A stretch of DNA of 64,000 nucleotides from positions 2,397,047 through 2,461,046 of the forward strand of contig SSNP01000024.1 of NCBI GenBank assembly GCA_006937955.1, read 5' to 3'. Below the pieces are notes generated by a model that did no database searches, was not told the DNA's origin, and was given only the letters and a program-made list of their open reading frames with translations. The number at the start of each line of letters is the position of its first letter. Positions within the stretch are counted from its first letter, which is position 1. The stretch comes from Pachypanchax playfairii (lineage: Eukaryota > Chordata > Actinopteri > Cyprinodontiformes > Aplocheilidae). A program made the position numbers and the translations under genes. Below, piece after piece: positions 1 through 13,039 of this stretch.

Positions 1-2750
1 ACCCCCCCCCCCCCCCTCTCCAAGTTTAAACATCATATTGTTGTTGATTTGATTCCAGATAGAGGCTGGCCTCAGAATAATATAAGACTAAAAACACAGA
101 TTCTCTGCTGAAAGACAGAGAGAGGACAACTGAGGGACACATTCCTCACTGGGGGTGGGAGGGGTGGGGGGTGGGGTTCTCTCTCTTCTGTTTCTTGTGG
201 AGTTTAAAAAATGCTTCTGCAGTGTTTGCATGAGTTGGCCCCATTTCTCTCCTCTCCCTCTGCCCCCTCCCCCTCCCCTCCCTCACCTGTATGTTTGGCC
301 CACCTGATCTTTTTTGGACCTCACACGACAAAAGTTTGAAAAGAAAAGTGAGTTTGTAAACAGGTGTGTGCTGAACATGTCCATCATTCTGGTGTCCATA
401 TTTACAAGGTGATATAACCCTTCTTTTAAAGGAGGGTCAGTGTGTCATTAATGCCATCCTTAACACTAAAGTGTGTGCGAACCGGTACGGGCACGTGTAA
501 AATATGTTTATACAAACAAACCAACAAACAAAAAAGAAACATGCATTATTTTTTATTATTATTTAGTGGCTTCATGAATGCCTTGTGGGAAAATTTGTCC
601 ATTCTGTATTTTTTTTCTTTATTTCCGTGAATTAAAAAAAATCGTGCTTTCTGTATGTAATTTTGATGTTTTTATAATGAACATGAGCTCACCTGAAGCA
701 CGGGTTTCTAAAAAAATGGAGGAAAATAAGAGAAAAGAATGATCATGAAATTGTTGAACTTTTTATCCATCACATGTGAAACGTGAATCCACCTTAACAA
801 AATGTTTTTTTTTTCCCGTTCCTATAATAAATGACCTAAAGTTTCTTTAATGAGTTTGACCCTGTTAAAATAATTCGTCGTAACGTTTGAAGGATTTTGA
901 TCAGTATATTTGATTGTTTGTTTTGTTGTCAGGAAACTTTAGAGAGCAATATTGTTTAATAATTCATGGTTTCACAGCGGAAGGGCTTTTGATAACGTTA
1001 CGTGTGTGACAGGTCCGTTTAATCGGGAACACTGGTGTGTGTGTTGCTGCGCTCCTGCCAAAACTGATGCATAATTTAGACTTTGGTTATAGAAGGTTTG
1101 TAGAAGAGGAGAGATCATTTCCACTATACGAGCTCAATTGGCAGATAAAAGGCTCCTCAAAAATAACGTTTTCCGCATGTAAAATGCCGATGCTCTTATT
1201 AGTTTTTATTTATTTAATAATGATCATTTAGGAAATCAAATCCCTCCGGATCCAACGCCACGGGCCTCATAATTAACTAAAACAAAGTTGTTTTATTTCT
1301 AAGTGTCAGGTCATTATAAATCACCTGTTTGGAAATTAGGATCTTTCGCTTTGGTTTGGAAATTATTTCCAAATTATTCTATTATTTGTATCGTGACCTA
1401 AAGTTTGACGGTATAAATAGAAACTAACAGCAGTGTTTTAAACAGATTCATTAACACGTCCCTTCACTAGACTCACAAATCTGCCTGATTCATTTCCTGA
1501 CATCTTAACCGCCTCTCATTGAGCATTTAATAAACACCTGACACGCCAGCCCATAATTATAGGAATCCAGATCGCGTTACGCTTCCGATATTTTTCCACG
1601 CAAAACACAGTGTCTTTAGGTTTTAATTAATACTGATCTGACTGCGTCTGCACACGAGCCTGCAGTGTTTGTGTTCCTCCGCGTTTGGGGCTGGATTCAG
1701 ACGCCAAAAACTATTGAATTATTGATTGTGAGCCTCTCCAGTAATGGGGGAGACGGAACTGTGGGGAAACTTGGGGGGGTGCATGATGTCCTGCAATGGA
1801 AGTGAAACACAGGAGGAAGTTGGGGGCCTGCACTTCCTTCCAGAGGTCCAGTTCATCTTAAAGTTTTGTTTTCTTATTATATGTTGAGTGTCTATAAAGT
1901 GTCATTTTGTTCAAAGGTCCTTTTCAGAACACAAAATTATAAGTATTATAAGTTCCACTTTTATAACAGTAAATCTTCTTGAAAGGGATTTTCCATTGAA
2001 GGACTTATTTAGGCCTGGATGGAGACATTTTCCTCCTCACTTGGTTAGTGTAAAGTCCTTGGTGGGGAGGTCCGGCAGCTATCAGCACGTCCTGAGGCGC
2101 AGTACTGGAACTGGAGGGCCCAGGAGACAACAAGACGGGGACACATAAGTGCTCTGATTAGACATGGAGACTACTCGGGCTCGCACTCTCCTCTCAACAC
2201 ACTCTTAAGACACACACCCCCACACGCAGCCAGCCAGGAGCCAGCCGTGCAGGCGTGTTTCCCACTCACATGCTCTCCTGCTTCAACTCCAAAGTCTCTC
2301 GCGCAGGAATTATTGCACACAGAGCTGGATGAGTCAGGGGAAGGGCAATTATACTGCAGTTAATCAATTGGAAAGACAACAACAGTGGACATATGAATCC
2401 AAATGCACATGAGCAAACTCACACACAGATCATCACAGCCTGCATGGTGAGTCACAACAGCACTCGACACCATGGAATCCTTCATATCAACTGGTGCTGT
2501 CTTGTTGCTATATTTACCCCACTACAACCCTGTGACAAATAACACTACTCTCCCGTTTCCCGCTCTTGGCTCGTCATCAAATTAGAACAAGTAAAACAAT
2601 CAGTCAGAGAAGGCATTTTTTTTTATTTTTGTTGCTTTTTTCCAAATGTATTTCAACAAATTTGGTGCTTGGAATCATATTTGTGAGTTTATGAATTTGT
2701 GTGAGAACACAAGAAAGAGAGAAAGAGAGAGTATATGTGTGTGTGTGAAA
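1..2750. other. Non-coding DNA, no gene seen
   Basis: The window opens with a run of about 15 C. The rest is AT-rich with short homopolymers and no exon with convincing splice sites. The part from about 1,440 to 1,730 has low repeat content and several TAAT/ATTA cores (for example around 1,550 and 1,625), which fits regulatory sequence but proves nothing. The open frames here are short and of non-protein composition. Confidence 0.5.
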
Positions 2751-2773
2751 GAGAGAGAGAGAGAGAGAGAGAG
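2751..2773. repeat. (GA)n microsatellite
   Basis: An uninterrupted GA dinucleotide run of about 11 units, preceded by a short GT tract from about 2,735. It accounts for the Ser/Leu- and Arg/Glu-rich open frames across 2,604-2,969 on both strands. Confidence 0.9.
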
Positions 2774-4948
2774 CTCCCTTTCTCTGCTTTTCCTCTCCAA
2801 GGGCTTGCCTTTGTTGCATGTTAGGAGCGCTCAAAGAGCAGGGCGCGCACAGCGTTGCACCAAAGACAACAGCCATCAGGAGCAAAAGCAGATAAAAGCC
2901 CGACTTCAAAGGCATCAAATGGAGCGAAAGTGAGAAAGAAACCTGCTGAAAACTCCCTCCAACAAGCACTCAGGCCAGCAATTACGACGCCATATCACTG
3001 CCTGTTATCACGCTGTATACGGGCCTGGGTGGCTAACCACAGCACTCGGTGTGGGTTGCAGTCAGCAGAGAATTACAGCATTTATAGAGTTTGACTATAA
3101 CACTGTATTTAATTTCACTGAAGGATGAAAAGAGGGTGTTCACACACAGATTTGACCCGTGCTCTGACCGAGGAGGCTTAACCATGGTGATTACACACAC
3201 ACATATACACACATAGACTCACAAAACAACAGTCCCTATCTCCAGCTCCTTCTATTCAGAGGCTGAGTAGAACAAAACAAAACAGAGGTCAGAAAAAAAA
3301 ACCACAAGAAGTCTAATTGTTTCACTTTTTCCTGTTTAGCTGCCCCGGGGCAATCTACACATATTTTATGTACTGGGTGCATTTTTTATCTGTTATTACT
3401 TCATTTCCATTTGCAGCTGGTTTGCAGATTAGAGAGATAACATAATGTATAACTCCCTGCCCTGGGAAGAAGACATAACAAGTATAGACCTGTGGCATTA
3501 GTAACCCTGAGGGGATTTTTATTGTTTTCACAGAAAAAAGGTGACATTTGGTGTATGGTGGATGCCTCCAGGGTTGACTTTGTGTGCAATTTTTTTGAGT
3601 GCATAGTTTTATATGTGCAGGGAAAGAGTGTGAGAACAAACAGAGGGAGAGAGAGAGAGAAAGGGAGAGGGAGTGAAGAGGGGCGCACAGGAAATGTTAA
3701 ACATTTGGCCCATGCTGCTCTGTATTTACAAGCTGGTAAGATCCAATCATTTGTGTGTGAGCATAATCCAGTACTTGCTTTTCAATCATCAGATGTTTGT
3801 ACACAGACCTCTTAAATTACAAAAAGCCTTTTTGGAAACACAGGCCTAACTAATCTCATATTGATTGTATTCACGCCGTCTGAAGTTTACAAAATGGCAT
3901 TTTGAAATGTCACGAAATTACTGAAAAAACAGGCTGACAAATCACCCGATATTTGTATTTGGATGCTCAAGTGTCTTTTTCATGTGGGTAAAAGCCAGGG
4001 AGGTCCACGGTCATTCATTCTGGGGTTAAGTGCTTTTTCAACATTTTGTCCAGGGAACCATTTATGCCCATTTATATATCTGTCAGCTCAATTCAAATGC
4101 TCTCAGAACTGGTGACAGACATGTGTGGTCAAGGCGAAGTTTAGACGCGAGGGGAAAATGGCCCCTGGTTTTTCAGTGCGAGCATTAATCACCTGTGTAC
4201 TGTAAATGTTGTACACATGAAGCTGCTCGCTGCTTTCACATGACCATAAATCTATGTGCAGGACAAAAATCAATACATCTTACTGATGGTTTTAAAAAAA
4301 AAACACACAAGTCTATGATGAATATGCTGGTTACATTTACAGCTTTTCCACTTGCATGCAAATACATCATTACGTGATGAAAAATTGAGCTAAGGAATCA
4401 ATAAACAACTGTAAAATGTTCTAAGTGTTATATATATCAAATTTGCGCTTAAATACAGTGAATGTGTCCAGAAAACCAGAAATTTGGATGTATGATTTTT
4501 GGATTTTGCAGCAGCATGTTAATAGGATGTATTCACATAATTGGTTTTGTCACCGAGTGTTTTTATCCCATGCACAAAGCGTCTAGATAGCTTTTGTTTT
4601 TGTCCATAATCTTTATGATGAAAAAAGAATTATGAAAACTGTAGCTGTAGAAAAAATAAATGCCCACCATGACACATTATAGCAAATTGCTATATTTTCT
4701 TTTTCTTTTCAATGTCATCATTAAAAATAAGTAAAATCTTAAAATAAAATAAGTACAATTTTAGTCTTTTTCACTCAATTTCAGCATATTATTTAGCTGG
4801 TTTAGTTGTTTCACGAACGTCTAAAACATTAAGAAGTTCAAAGTTATTTTCTACAGGTCACGTGCTGTTTCCTCCTTGACGTGATGATGTCATGATGACA
4901 CGCCTCAGGCCGATATTCCACCAAAAATGTTGACGGGAAAGAATATGG
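2774..4948. other. Non-coding DNA, no gene seen
   Basis: AT-rich sequence with scattered CA runs (about 3,192-3,215) and a GA-rich tract at about 3,643-3,670. No splice-bounded open frame was found. Confidence 0.45.
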
Positions 4949-5039
4949 AAGGCACAGGTGTGTTAATGAGGACTGGAACTTATGCTTGTAAATGAGATGA
5001 AAAACCAGCATGCAGCCCTCACTATCACACCTGTGCCTT
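4949..5039. repeat. Inverted repeat with perfect 14-base arms
   Basis: AAGGCACAGGTGTG at 4,949-4,962 is the exact reverse complement of 5,026-5,039. The next 14 bases inward on each side still match at about 10 positions, so the arms are near 28 bases around a short centre. The arms contain CAGGTG/CACCTG E-box cores. It could be a small foldback element, a structured RNA or a paired E-box site; no flanking target duplication is obvious. Confidence 0.7.
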
Positions 5040-7498
5040 AACTACTCTTTAAATTTCAAGAAATTACAACTTAAGATTGTTTGGTATGAAAAAAATAAAT
5101 AAAAGGACTAAAATTGAGCATTGGTACAAAAGCACACAAGGTTAGCTTACAGCTGTGTACTGACTGAGTAGAATACACACACACACTCACACACACATTG
5201 GGTACAAGGTAAAAGTATAAATTAGCAGCAAAATGAAAATACATAAGTAAACTTACCTTAAATATAATGTTTACACAGGATCAGTCATATTTTTCTGATA
5301 ATTCTGTTAAAATACAAATGTAATTTTTCACTTATGTGTATAGCACAGAGATATGCTGCTTAATTCCATCATATTCCGTCTCATCTCACGTTTCCAGGCT
5401 TCTTCGCATCCATGCATGAACAACAGTAGTAATGAACATCTTTTTTTCCAATGAAGGTTGAACATTTGGTGTTTTTAACCAAAATAATGAAGACTGATGT
5501 CAAAAGCAGCTGCTGAAGTCATTCAGGAGGGTCGAGAAGTGGTGAACCGGTGTCTAAAATGTCTTACTCAAACGATTTACATCATTTTTTTTACTCTAAT
5601 CAAACCATCCAGTGACCCCATGTACCACATTCATAGAGGCACTGGCATCCAGAATGAGACCACTCCCTTCAGGATTAAAATGTTTCATAATAGAGAACAA
5701 CTTTATATTGATTGGACGTGACCTCAACCTTTAAGGGCGCAAGTGGACAAAAAACATGCCTCACATCACAGATACTCTCACTGTAAGGGCGAAAGAGTTT
5801 TTCCTTAATTATTAATATAATTGTTTTTTTTTTTTTTTCATGAAGGCAAAACTGCTTGATATAAACTCCAACATGGCAACACTGGAGGATGTTTTCATCA
5901 CGGTTTTAACTGACCAGCTTGTGGCAATAATCATTACATAGCACAGTGATGAGCTGCGCCCTCCCACTGTTCATACGCTGAATTCATTTTTAACTTCACA
6001 GCCTCTTGTATATTAATAAGTCTTTGGAGCAGCTGAATAAAGAAGGAAGAGGTCAAGTGTTTTATAGAATTTTAGAGCAGGATGGTGCTTGTCATCCGGG
6101 GCATCTTATTCAAATGTTTTTATTGATTGTGCCACTTGTGTCCTCTATTGACGTCTGCATCGCTATGGTAATTTACTCCTAAGGCGAGGTGCATATGCAT
6201 GACACAAACACATGTCCATGCAAGCAATATTCCAGGCAATGTGAACGAGTAGAACAAAGCACCTTGTTTCAGTGCAGGTTAATATAAAATGATTTCATAA
6301 GCAGAAAGAAGGACAGAGAGAAGCTGACTGAGCTGCATTATGACGGTAAGGAGGGATCGGAGGTGGCAGGTTCCCATAGTCAGAGAACATTCTATTGGAT
6401 TACAGGGTTGGCTCAACAATCTGTCTAATTAAATAGGTCTTCCTTACTTCCTCAAAGGAGATGTGTGTGTGAGAAGTCCATTATCTCATTTTGAAATGGG
6501 ATATAAAAATAGATCTCATGATTTAAACCTCTTGCAGCCACAACGCTACAGGGTTTGACAGCCTTCGACATTCCAAAACTCTTGTTTTACAAACTCCAAC
6601 TGACATTGTTCCCAATGTAAAATACCAAAATGCATTTAATACCAAAGTGCTATTTTCAGTGGATTTAGTGATGACTTGCAAAGCAGGAAGTGAAGAGGGG
6701 AAGAAAAGGGAGAAACAGTTTTGCCCTCAAGAAGAATCTTTAAAAGTTTACTGGCACCTGATGGGAATATGTGACATGAACAAAACTTTCTCTCTGTCTT
6801 TTTTTGTTTTAGAATTGAAAAAAAAAAAAAAAAAATGGCAAGGAAGTGACACACGTATCTTGGATGAATATAGCATAATCTTAAAATAGCTGACACTTGC
6901 TGTTGCAGATAACTGCTTGTGTTATAGAAAGGAAGGAAGGCAGCTTACTGAAAACAACTCCATCTCTCAGCCGGCACTGATAATCTAGATTTAACAAAGT
7001 GCTTGAATCCTTTTTTTTTTTTACATTTTCTTTTAGCCATGTCCCTGACAATGAATTTGGATTTCTATGAACTGAAGATAGTGGAATGTGGAAGGAGGTG
7101 AGACGGAGAGAGAAAGTGTCATATAAAGAGACAGTTAAGTTAGTAGGACAGGAGAAGTGATACGAGCAGCACAGATAAAGAGAGGAGTATGTTACAGAAG
7201 GCAGGCAGAAGTGCCAAAGACATGAGTGTGCCAAGGAGGAAGCACTTTGTTGAGCTAAAGCATGTTTGAGAGACTGCCTCTTATCTTAATGATGACAGGG
7301 ACCCTTTTAAAGGGTCACATGTCTGCTGCAAGTGCTCTTATAGGACCACCACAGAAAACATAGAGATCACAAGTTAAATTTCATTATAAGTATCAATACT
7401 TTGTAAAATGTTGTGATCTTGTGTAAAAATGGGGTTTCCAGTCCAGTTCAGGTAACATGTTTTAAAAAATGCAATTATTCTCTGTGGTTATGCCCAAT
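5040..7498. other. Non-coding DNA, no gene seen
   Basis: AT-rich, with a T run at about 5,825-5,839, an A run of about 17 at 6,819-6,835 and a T run at about 7,010-7,021. A 17-base near-palindrome sits at 7,300-7,316, with arms GACCCTTT and AAAGGGTC around one T. No exon was supported. Confidence 0.45.
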
Positions 7499-7678
7499 GA
7501 TCCTCAAGGGCCTCTTTCCTGCATGATTTAGATGTTTCTCTGCTCCAACAACTAATGTAAATAAATAGGTGATCAACAGTCTTCTATAGAACTCGAACAT
7601 TGTCCATTGAATCAGGTGTGCTGGAGCAGGAAACAAACTAAAACTTGTTGTGGTCTTGAAGGACCAGGAGTGGACACA
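7499..7678. mobile_element. hAT-type MITE, degraded copy
   Basis: The two ends are imperfect inverted repeats. The left has TTTAGATGTTTCTCTGCTCC, and the right, read on the other strand, has TTTAGTTTGTTTCCTGCTCC followed by AGCACACCTG. This arrangement, with tails reading TCCTCAAGG and its complement, is a pattern I recognise as a very common short non-autonomous element of teleost genomes, which I assign to hAT only tentatively. The centre has diverged. A truncated relative lies at 20,030-20,155. It has no coding capacity; the minus-strand frame over it is incidental. Confidence 0.65.
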
Positions 7679-9430
7679 TATTACATAGTTTTGATGTTTA
7701 ATCATTGATGACTGGAGTAGGAAAGAACCTGAGTGGGGTGCAATATTTTGACATAACCTTGTAAATTTTCTGTTAAATAATCCGGCACAACTATATCAGA
7801 ATCAGAGAGTAGAGTTTAGTTTCCAGCCAGAGCTGATTTAGTTCTGATCAGATTAACGGGCTAATCTGGTCCAAGTGAGACCAAGACAAACGTGTTCTAC
7901 TGGCACCTCAAAACAGCTTCATGTCCCCCCAAACCACAACCAATTCATGCAATTTTTTATGATTCTTTACATCTACAGTTATTTACATAGAACTCTGGGG
8001 TTGATTGCAGCACAAATAACAGCAGGTGGAATTTAATGTCTTCTCTGTCAGGCTTTCTGACTGATTAGTCCGTGTTCTGGGTACCACCCAGGTGTACAAT
8101 TTGATGGGTGTCTGTAGTTGTTGTTGTTCAGTGAAAATCTTTGATGTTTCATCACACCAAGACATTTTGGATAATTTCCCACCACCAATTTTGTTAAAAC
8201 CTCTTGGGGATGGTACCTATAGTCCAACATGACCTCACACATTTCCTCAAAATAAGGCCCATAAAAAGATATAAGAGAGAGTTTGGTGTAACGGAACGGG
8301 ACTGTCCTGCACAGGGTTCTGAACTCAGTCTCACTGAAGACCTGATGAAGTGAGTGAAGACTGTAAGTAAGACCTTCACACCAACACAAGTACCTGACCT
8401 CACAAGTGAGTTTCTGTAAGAATAACCAAAAAAATCCCATAAACCCACTCCTAGACCTGATGGGAAGCCTTCAGAGAAAAACTGAATCTATTGTAGCAGG
8501 AATAGAAACTTCACTTTTATATTAAACCTCATTAAACCCCTTTGAAGTTTATGTACATTTAAAGGCAATCTTGTGACTTTAGCAGCAAATAGTTAGATTT
8601 TCCTCTAAGAGAACAGAACTGGGGATCTTTAAGTGTTGGTAATATTTGTCTCTGGTTTCTTAAAGACTGGACTAATAAAGAGCATAACACGAGAGTGGCT
8701 CTCATATGCCTATAAACAACGTGAAGATCACATTATAAACACACTTACATCACACACACACAAAACAAACCTTCAAGCAAACTTTGTTTCAGTTTATTGC
8801 AAAACTGAACAATTTAGACAACATAAATGATATTTTCATGTTGCTTGAGTAACATGAAGACATTTACAACAGCTTTTTTTTCAAATATTAGGCACTTTTT
8901 AAAAAACTTGTACAAGCTTTAGAAAGTATTATCATTTGATCTTCACTTCACAGATTTTTCATATTAGTCCCATTTGTTTGATTTATTCTCTAAAAGTCAT
9001 TTCCCTTTTTGTGAGTGGGTTGGATAAAAATAGCTCAGCTTCTCTGAAAGAGGGTTTTTAAGAGCTTGTGATGGAGCAAATACAATATATCTTTATCATA
9101 TTTCCTTTGGGTGATATTTACAATCCCAACACTCATATTACAGTGATTTTCCTCTCAATACTATTAGAAATAATTTGGAAGACGCAGCAACATACTGAAG
9201 TAACTGAACTTCTCATAAGCGCTCACTCAATTGGCTTTATGACCGAAATATGAAATGAAAACCGGAGCTGAGACCTTGTGGACCACAGAGAGACGCTGCA
9301 GTTTGGTCTGGAGGGCTTGTGTGGACACAGAAGAGATGTGAGCAGTGTAAAAACACATCCCTCCGGCACCATTATATAAGCATACATATGGGACAGTAAA
9401 AATGGAAGACGACACTTTAAATGACATTAT
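7679..9430. other. Non-coding DNA, possible old repeat at 8.0-8.5 kb
   Basis: The stretch from about 8,000 to 8,450 has a different texture from its surroundings (more balanced base content, overlapping minus-strand frames of 130 and 84 codons) and may be an old transposon fragment. I cannot place it in a family: no transposase or reverse-transcriptase motif is visible. The remainder is plain AT-rich sequence. Confidence 0.35.
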
Positions 9431-9439
9431 TATAAAATG

Positions 9440-9760
9440 CAATACTCCTGGAATGATCCCTTATTAAATTAGGCCCTATGATCCAAGATGAATTTCCCGC
9501 TTCCCTAATCCATCAAGAGGGGAATATTAAAAGATAGGCCTCAACTGGCATTAGAAGCTCACTCTGTCTTGACTTTCATTATTCTGCATTAGGGTGCTGC
9601 TGGGGGAGAGCCTCTTAATGAGAATTACAATGATTCACTGGCCCCGGCCCCACTTCTGACAAGTCAAATATTAACTCCTCAGTCACAGCTGTCGGAATTA
9701 AAATACTTTGTAGCCGCGGACGTGCTAAATTAAATTGGCCTTTTATGTTCCTTACATGGC
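9440..9760. promoter_or_regulatory. Candidate conserved non-coding element
   Basis: Complex, repeat-free sequence with many homeodomain-type cores (TTAATGAG, ATTAAATT, GGAATTAAAA) and mixed GC-rich islands. No open frame is bounded by splice sites. The texture matches deeply conserved enhancers near developmental genes. No alignment could be run, so this is inference. Confidence 0.35.
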
Positions 9761-9769
9761 TGACCCCCG

Positions 9770-11700
9770 TGGGGCTCCACTGCCTCAGTCGCCACTGCAG
9801 AGACGGCTATGACAGAGCAAGAAGCAGTCTTGCAATGTTTGCTGCGCATACTAGAAAGCTCAGAAAAAAAGAAGAAGAAAAAAAGAAAAAGAAAATCCCC
9901 TCCCTTGTATGTCATTCTGTCATCTTCTTTTGCCATTGCTGTAGCCCCCCCCCCCAAACCATTTCCTTCATTCTGTGCTTCACACCGCAGGCGCTTTCTT
10001 TAGCAGACGTCTTCACTGCGCTGTTTGTTTGATAGTCAGTGTCAGCTACTGTCGACTACGGTCTGCCGTCTCTCTATTACCGGGGCCACGGATGCACATA
10101 GAGGCCCCTCACCTGTTGCTCGCCCTTCATGTTTAACAGCAAAATAGATTAACATAACGGAGCAGCCATCTCAAAGAGCAGAGGAAGTTTATTTTTTTGA
10201 CTAATGTGATTAAGGTTTGGTGTGAAGAGAACAAATCTAATTTATACTGACCTATAAAAGTTTTATTTTAGTTCATTTGCACTCACTTAAGCGGAGGGCT
10301 AGGTCCTCCCGACCTGAGCTCCACTCTGCCTTTCAAATTCCTCTGTGTAAAACATCGTTATTGGGCGGTTCCTCCGCCTGCTTGCTTGTTCGCTCGCTCG
10401 CTCACTCTGGCCCCGAGGTCATGAGCGCTGACGGTAAGAGTGGGGAGGATTTCTTGCTTTTCGCTTGTCTCTTTCCCCAGCAGCATTTCTGCTCTGCCTG
10501 TATACTGCCAGCAGATCTCTGAGTCCTTTCCCCGCTCTGTTTGAGCTCCTTACAAACAAACGATCGATTTCACAGGGAGAAAGAGAGAGAGAGAGAAGGG
10601 AGAGGAAAAATATAACTACCAGTGACCCTACAGTCTGCAAATGATGCACTTGAAAATCGCAGGATTTTCTTTTTTTTTTTCTTTTTTTTTTTTTTTAAAC
10701 ACATACAAGCCCCGAGACATGTCACCTCTCCCCTTTCAAAAGTCAACCGAATGAATAAAGAAATGGATGGGGCTGATAAAGAAAACAAAAAAAAAACATC
10801 CAAATGGAGGAGAGTGGAAGATTAATTCAGTGGGCAGATGGGTCTTGGTGTCAATTTGAGCTATTCTGATCCACAGAATTGAAACCAGAGCTTCAACCAA
10901 GCCCCAAACAAGTCACCTTTGACCCTCATGACAGACACAATACGGATACTCGGTATTCATTCAGTTTCTCTGCACGCTTTGTTTGGACAAAAAACACTTT
11001 TCCCTTTACTGATCTGGCCTTACTTTAAAACCCTGAACTTAGGTCAACTAATTAGAATAAGGCAGTATACAACAGACTATAATAGACAGCTTGCTTACTC
11101 AGTAAACAAGTGGTTCTTGTGGTTCTATAGCGAAATGCTTCTACTTCAAATAACTTCTAACTAAAAAATGAAATGTATCAATGCATTATTGACCATAGGT
11201 TATGTTCCAGTTATTAATTACTGCTCAGAAACTAATTATCTCTTTTTGAAAATATACTTCTTGTGCTATTGGTTTTTTTTTTTTTTTTGGAAAACAAATT
11301 TTCTACTAAAAAAGCTTTTAGAATGAAAAACTGCTCTGACCTTAAGATTGAATATGTTCACGGTTCTCATTATCTAGTTTTAATAAGCTTCATATGTGAG
11401 CTATAAAATCCAAGAGTGAAGAGCAAAGTAAGCTGTGGGTTGTATTAATCCACCCCCCCCCCTCTCAAATCAATGTTTCCTGAGGGGCTGTGCATAAATG
11501 GCTCCATTACTGTGCTCAGAGGCTTCAGAGGAGAATGATTTAGACGACACCCTTGAAGTGGACCATCAGTCACTCTTTTAGAGTTAAATAAGCCATGTGA
11601 AGGACTGTTATCCTTACTGGCTTAAGTAACCATTAATCAGTCCACTTCACCTGTCAATACAGCCACTGGCTTCCAATCAAACAACCATTACAGCAGAGAG
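9770..11700. other. Non-coding DNA with homopolymer tracts
   Basis: Contains an A/G-rich tract at about 9,866-9,895, a C run near 9,945-9,953, a GA tract around 10,580-10,597, and broken T runs at about 10,669-10,697 and 11,272-11,288. These explain the Lys-rich and Phe-rich open frames. No gene was identified. Confidence 0.45.
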
Positions 11701-11864
11701 CATCCCAATAAACAGGATCTTTGTTTCTTATTGAGTTAATCAGCCAGTGTACATGCTTGGCTCTCGTCAGACCGGCACTGGCTGCTCCTCTCCTCATGTG
11801 TGGAGGAGTACTGGGGTCAGGCTTAACACGCACACTGCAACTTGGAATATGCAGAAGGCGTAGG

Positions 11865-12480
11865 ATGAAACAGTATTATGAAGATGCAATTACAACAGTG
11901 TGGAGACAGATGATGGTTTTTAGACTGGCCTTTGAAGGTCTACCCTTGAACTATGCAAATCGACTAGAAGCAGAAATAATAAACGCTCATTATGAGTGTC
12001 AATACTGCCAAAGCAATGATTTAAGTCAACTTTTTGATGATGGGGAACAAGGTGGTGAAGGAGACTTGGTTCTGGTCCAATGTGATGGAGTGATGTGTCA
12101 TCAACAGCCCAAGTTGGAGGATATAGCTCTGAGCAGGTGGGAGTGAACACCCCCCCCACCCCGTCTGACAGCCCTTTTCAAAATGACAAAATCCATCCTT
12201 CTATATTGATCAGTTATTCTTCTATCTTTTAGCAGACATCTTCAGACACTCCTTTCCTCTCTCCATCCTTATGTCCAGCCACCCCTTTAACCTGCCCAGC
12301 CGCTTCTTATTGATCCTAACCAGTGATTGGTTGAGGTGTAATTTGAGATGGACATTGACGGATGAGCGCAAACTGTTTTTCTTTCTCTCCTTCTGTCTTC
12401 CCAGGGGTGATGAAGTCATAATGCTGTATAGTGACAACGCCAGACAGGGACCAATTCCTATGGAGTGCTGCCACAAGTAA
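11865..12480 (+). CDS. Unidentified two-exon gene, cysteine-rich C-terminal protein
   Basis: Exon 1 runs 11,865-12,136 and exon 2 runs 12,405-12,480. The donor reads AG|GTGGGA and the acceptor follows a strong pyrimidine tract ending TTCCCAG. The split codon (AG + G, Arg) keeps the frame open to a stop at 12,478, giving 115 residues from the Met at 11,865. The protein begins MKQYYEDAITTVWRQMM. It contains YECQYC (C-x2-C), an acidic Asp/Glu/Gly stretch, VQCDGVMC (C-x4-C) and ends in PMECCHK. The cysteine pairs could bind zinc, but this is inference. The frame is open upstream to at least 11,721, so the true start may lie farther 5' or in an earlier exon; no clear upstream acceptor was seen. 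I do not recognise the family. A transposon origin is possible, but no flanking inverted repeats were found. Confidence 0.55.
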
Positions 12481-12805
12481 CCTTTATATCCTGAGTAGGG
12501 TGCCTCCGGTGTTTCATGGTCACAAGTCTGTGATTCTTTCATGCAGGCAGCCAGAATGTTGTTTTAAAAAGATGAACTGTCATGTCTGAAAGTTTTTAAT
12601 ACCACTCAGTTTCTTCAACTTGGCTTTTATGGTGTATTTTTTTAAAATAATTGTTTAAGTAATAAGAATTAAAGCAGCACAAAATAACTTTTCTGCAGCC
12701 ATGTCTAAGACGGGTGTTGCTTGAACCAGTGTTCTGTTGAAATATGTTACCTGTTGAGATGTACCGATTCCTTCTGCGCATCTGCCGTTCCACAGTCTTG
12801 ACTTC

Positions 12806-12811
12806 AATAAA
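12806..12811 (+). terminator. Polyadenylation signal AATAAA
   Basis: A canonical AATAAA about 325 bases after the stop codon of the two-exon gene at 11,865-12,480. An ATTAAA variant lies earlier, near 12,668. The placement supports a real 3' end, though AATAAA is common by chance in AT-rich DNA. Confidence 0.4.
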
Positions 12812-12932
12812 CCGATTTATTGCTTATTTTTGTTTCTATATTTTTCCATAAATACATTTTACCTATCAAATAAATTCTCCCAGGATAAGAACCCTAAATA
12901 TGATGTTATTTTTACTTTCTTTGCATTGTCAG

Positions 12933-13036
12933 AGCGACAGGCAAATGTTTGGACACACCCAGAGGAGAAGGACCCAACAATGGCCGATAAGGACCCAGAG
13001 GGCTTTTATATAGAAAATATCATGGAAGGATCATAA
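12933..13036 (+). other. Possible alternative terminal exon
   Basis: A pyrimidine-rich stretch ending TTGCATTGTCAG at about 12,932 precedes an open frame encoding ERQANVWTHPEEKDP and ending IENIMEGS before a stop at 13,034. The composition is protein-like. Its entry phase (1) does not match exon 1 of the gene upstream, whose donor is phase 2, so it is not simply that gene's alternative last exon. It may be chance. Confidence 0.2.
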
Positions 13037-13039
13037 AAA

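Noticed and set aside
8048..8440. 130-codon minus-strand frame
   Set aside because: No known motif, overlapping frames of equal openness and no splice signals; perhaps part of an old repeat.
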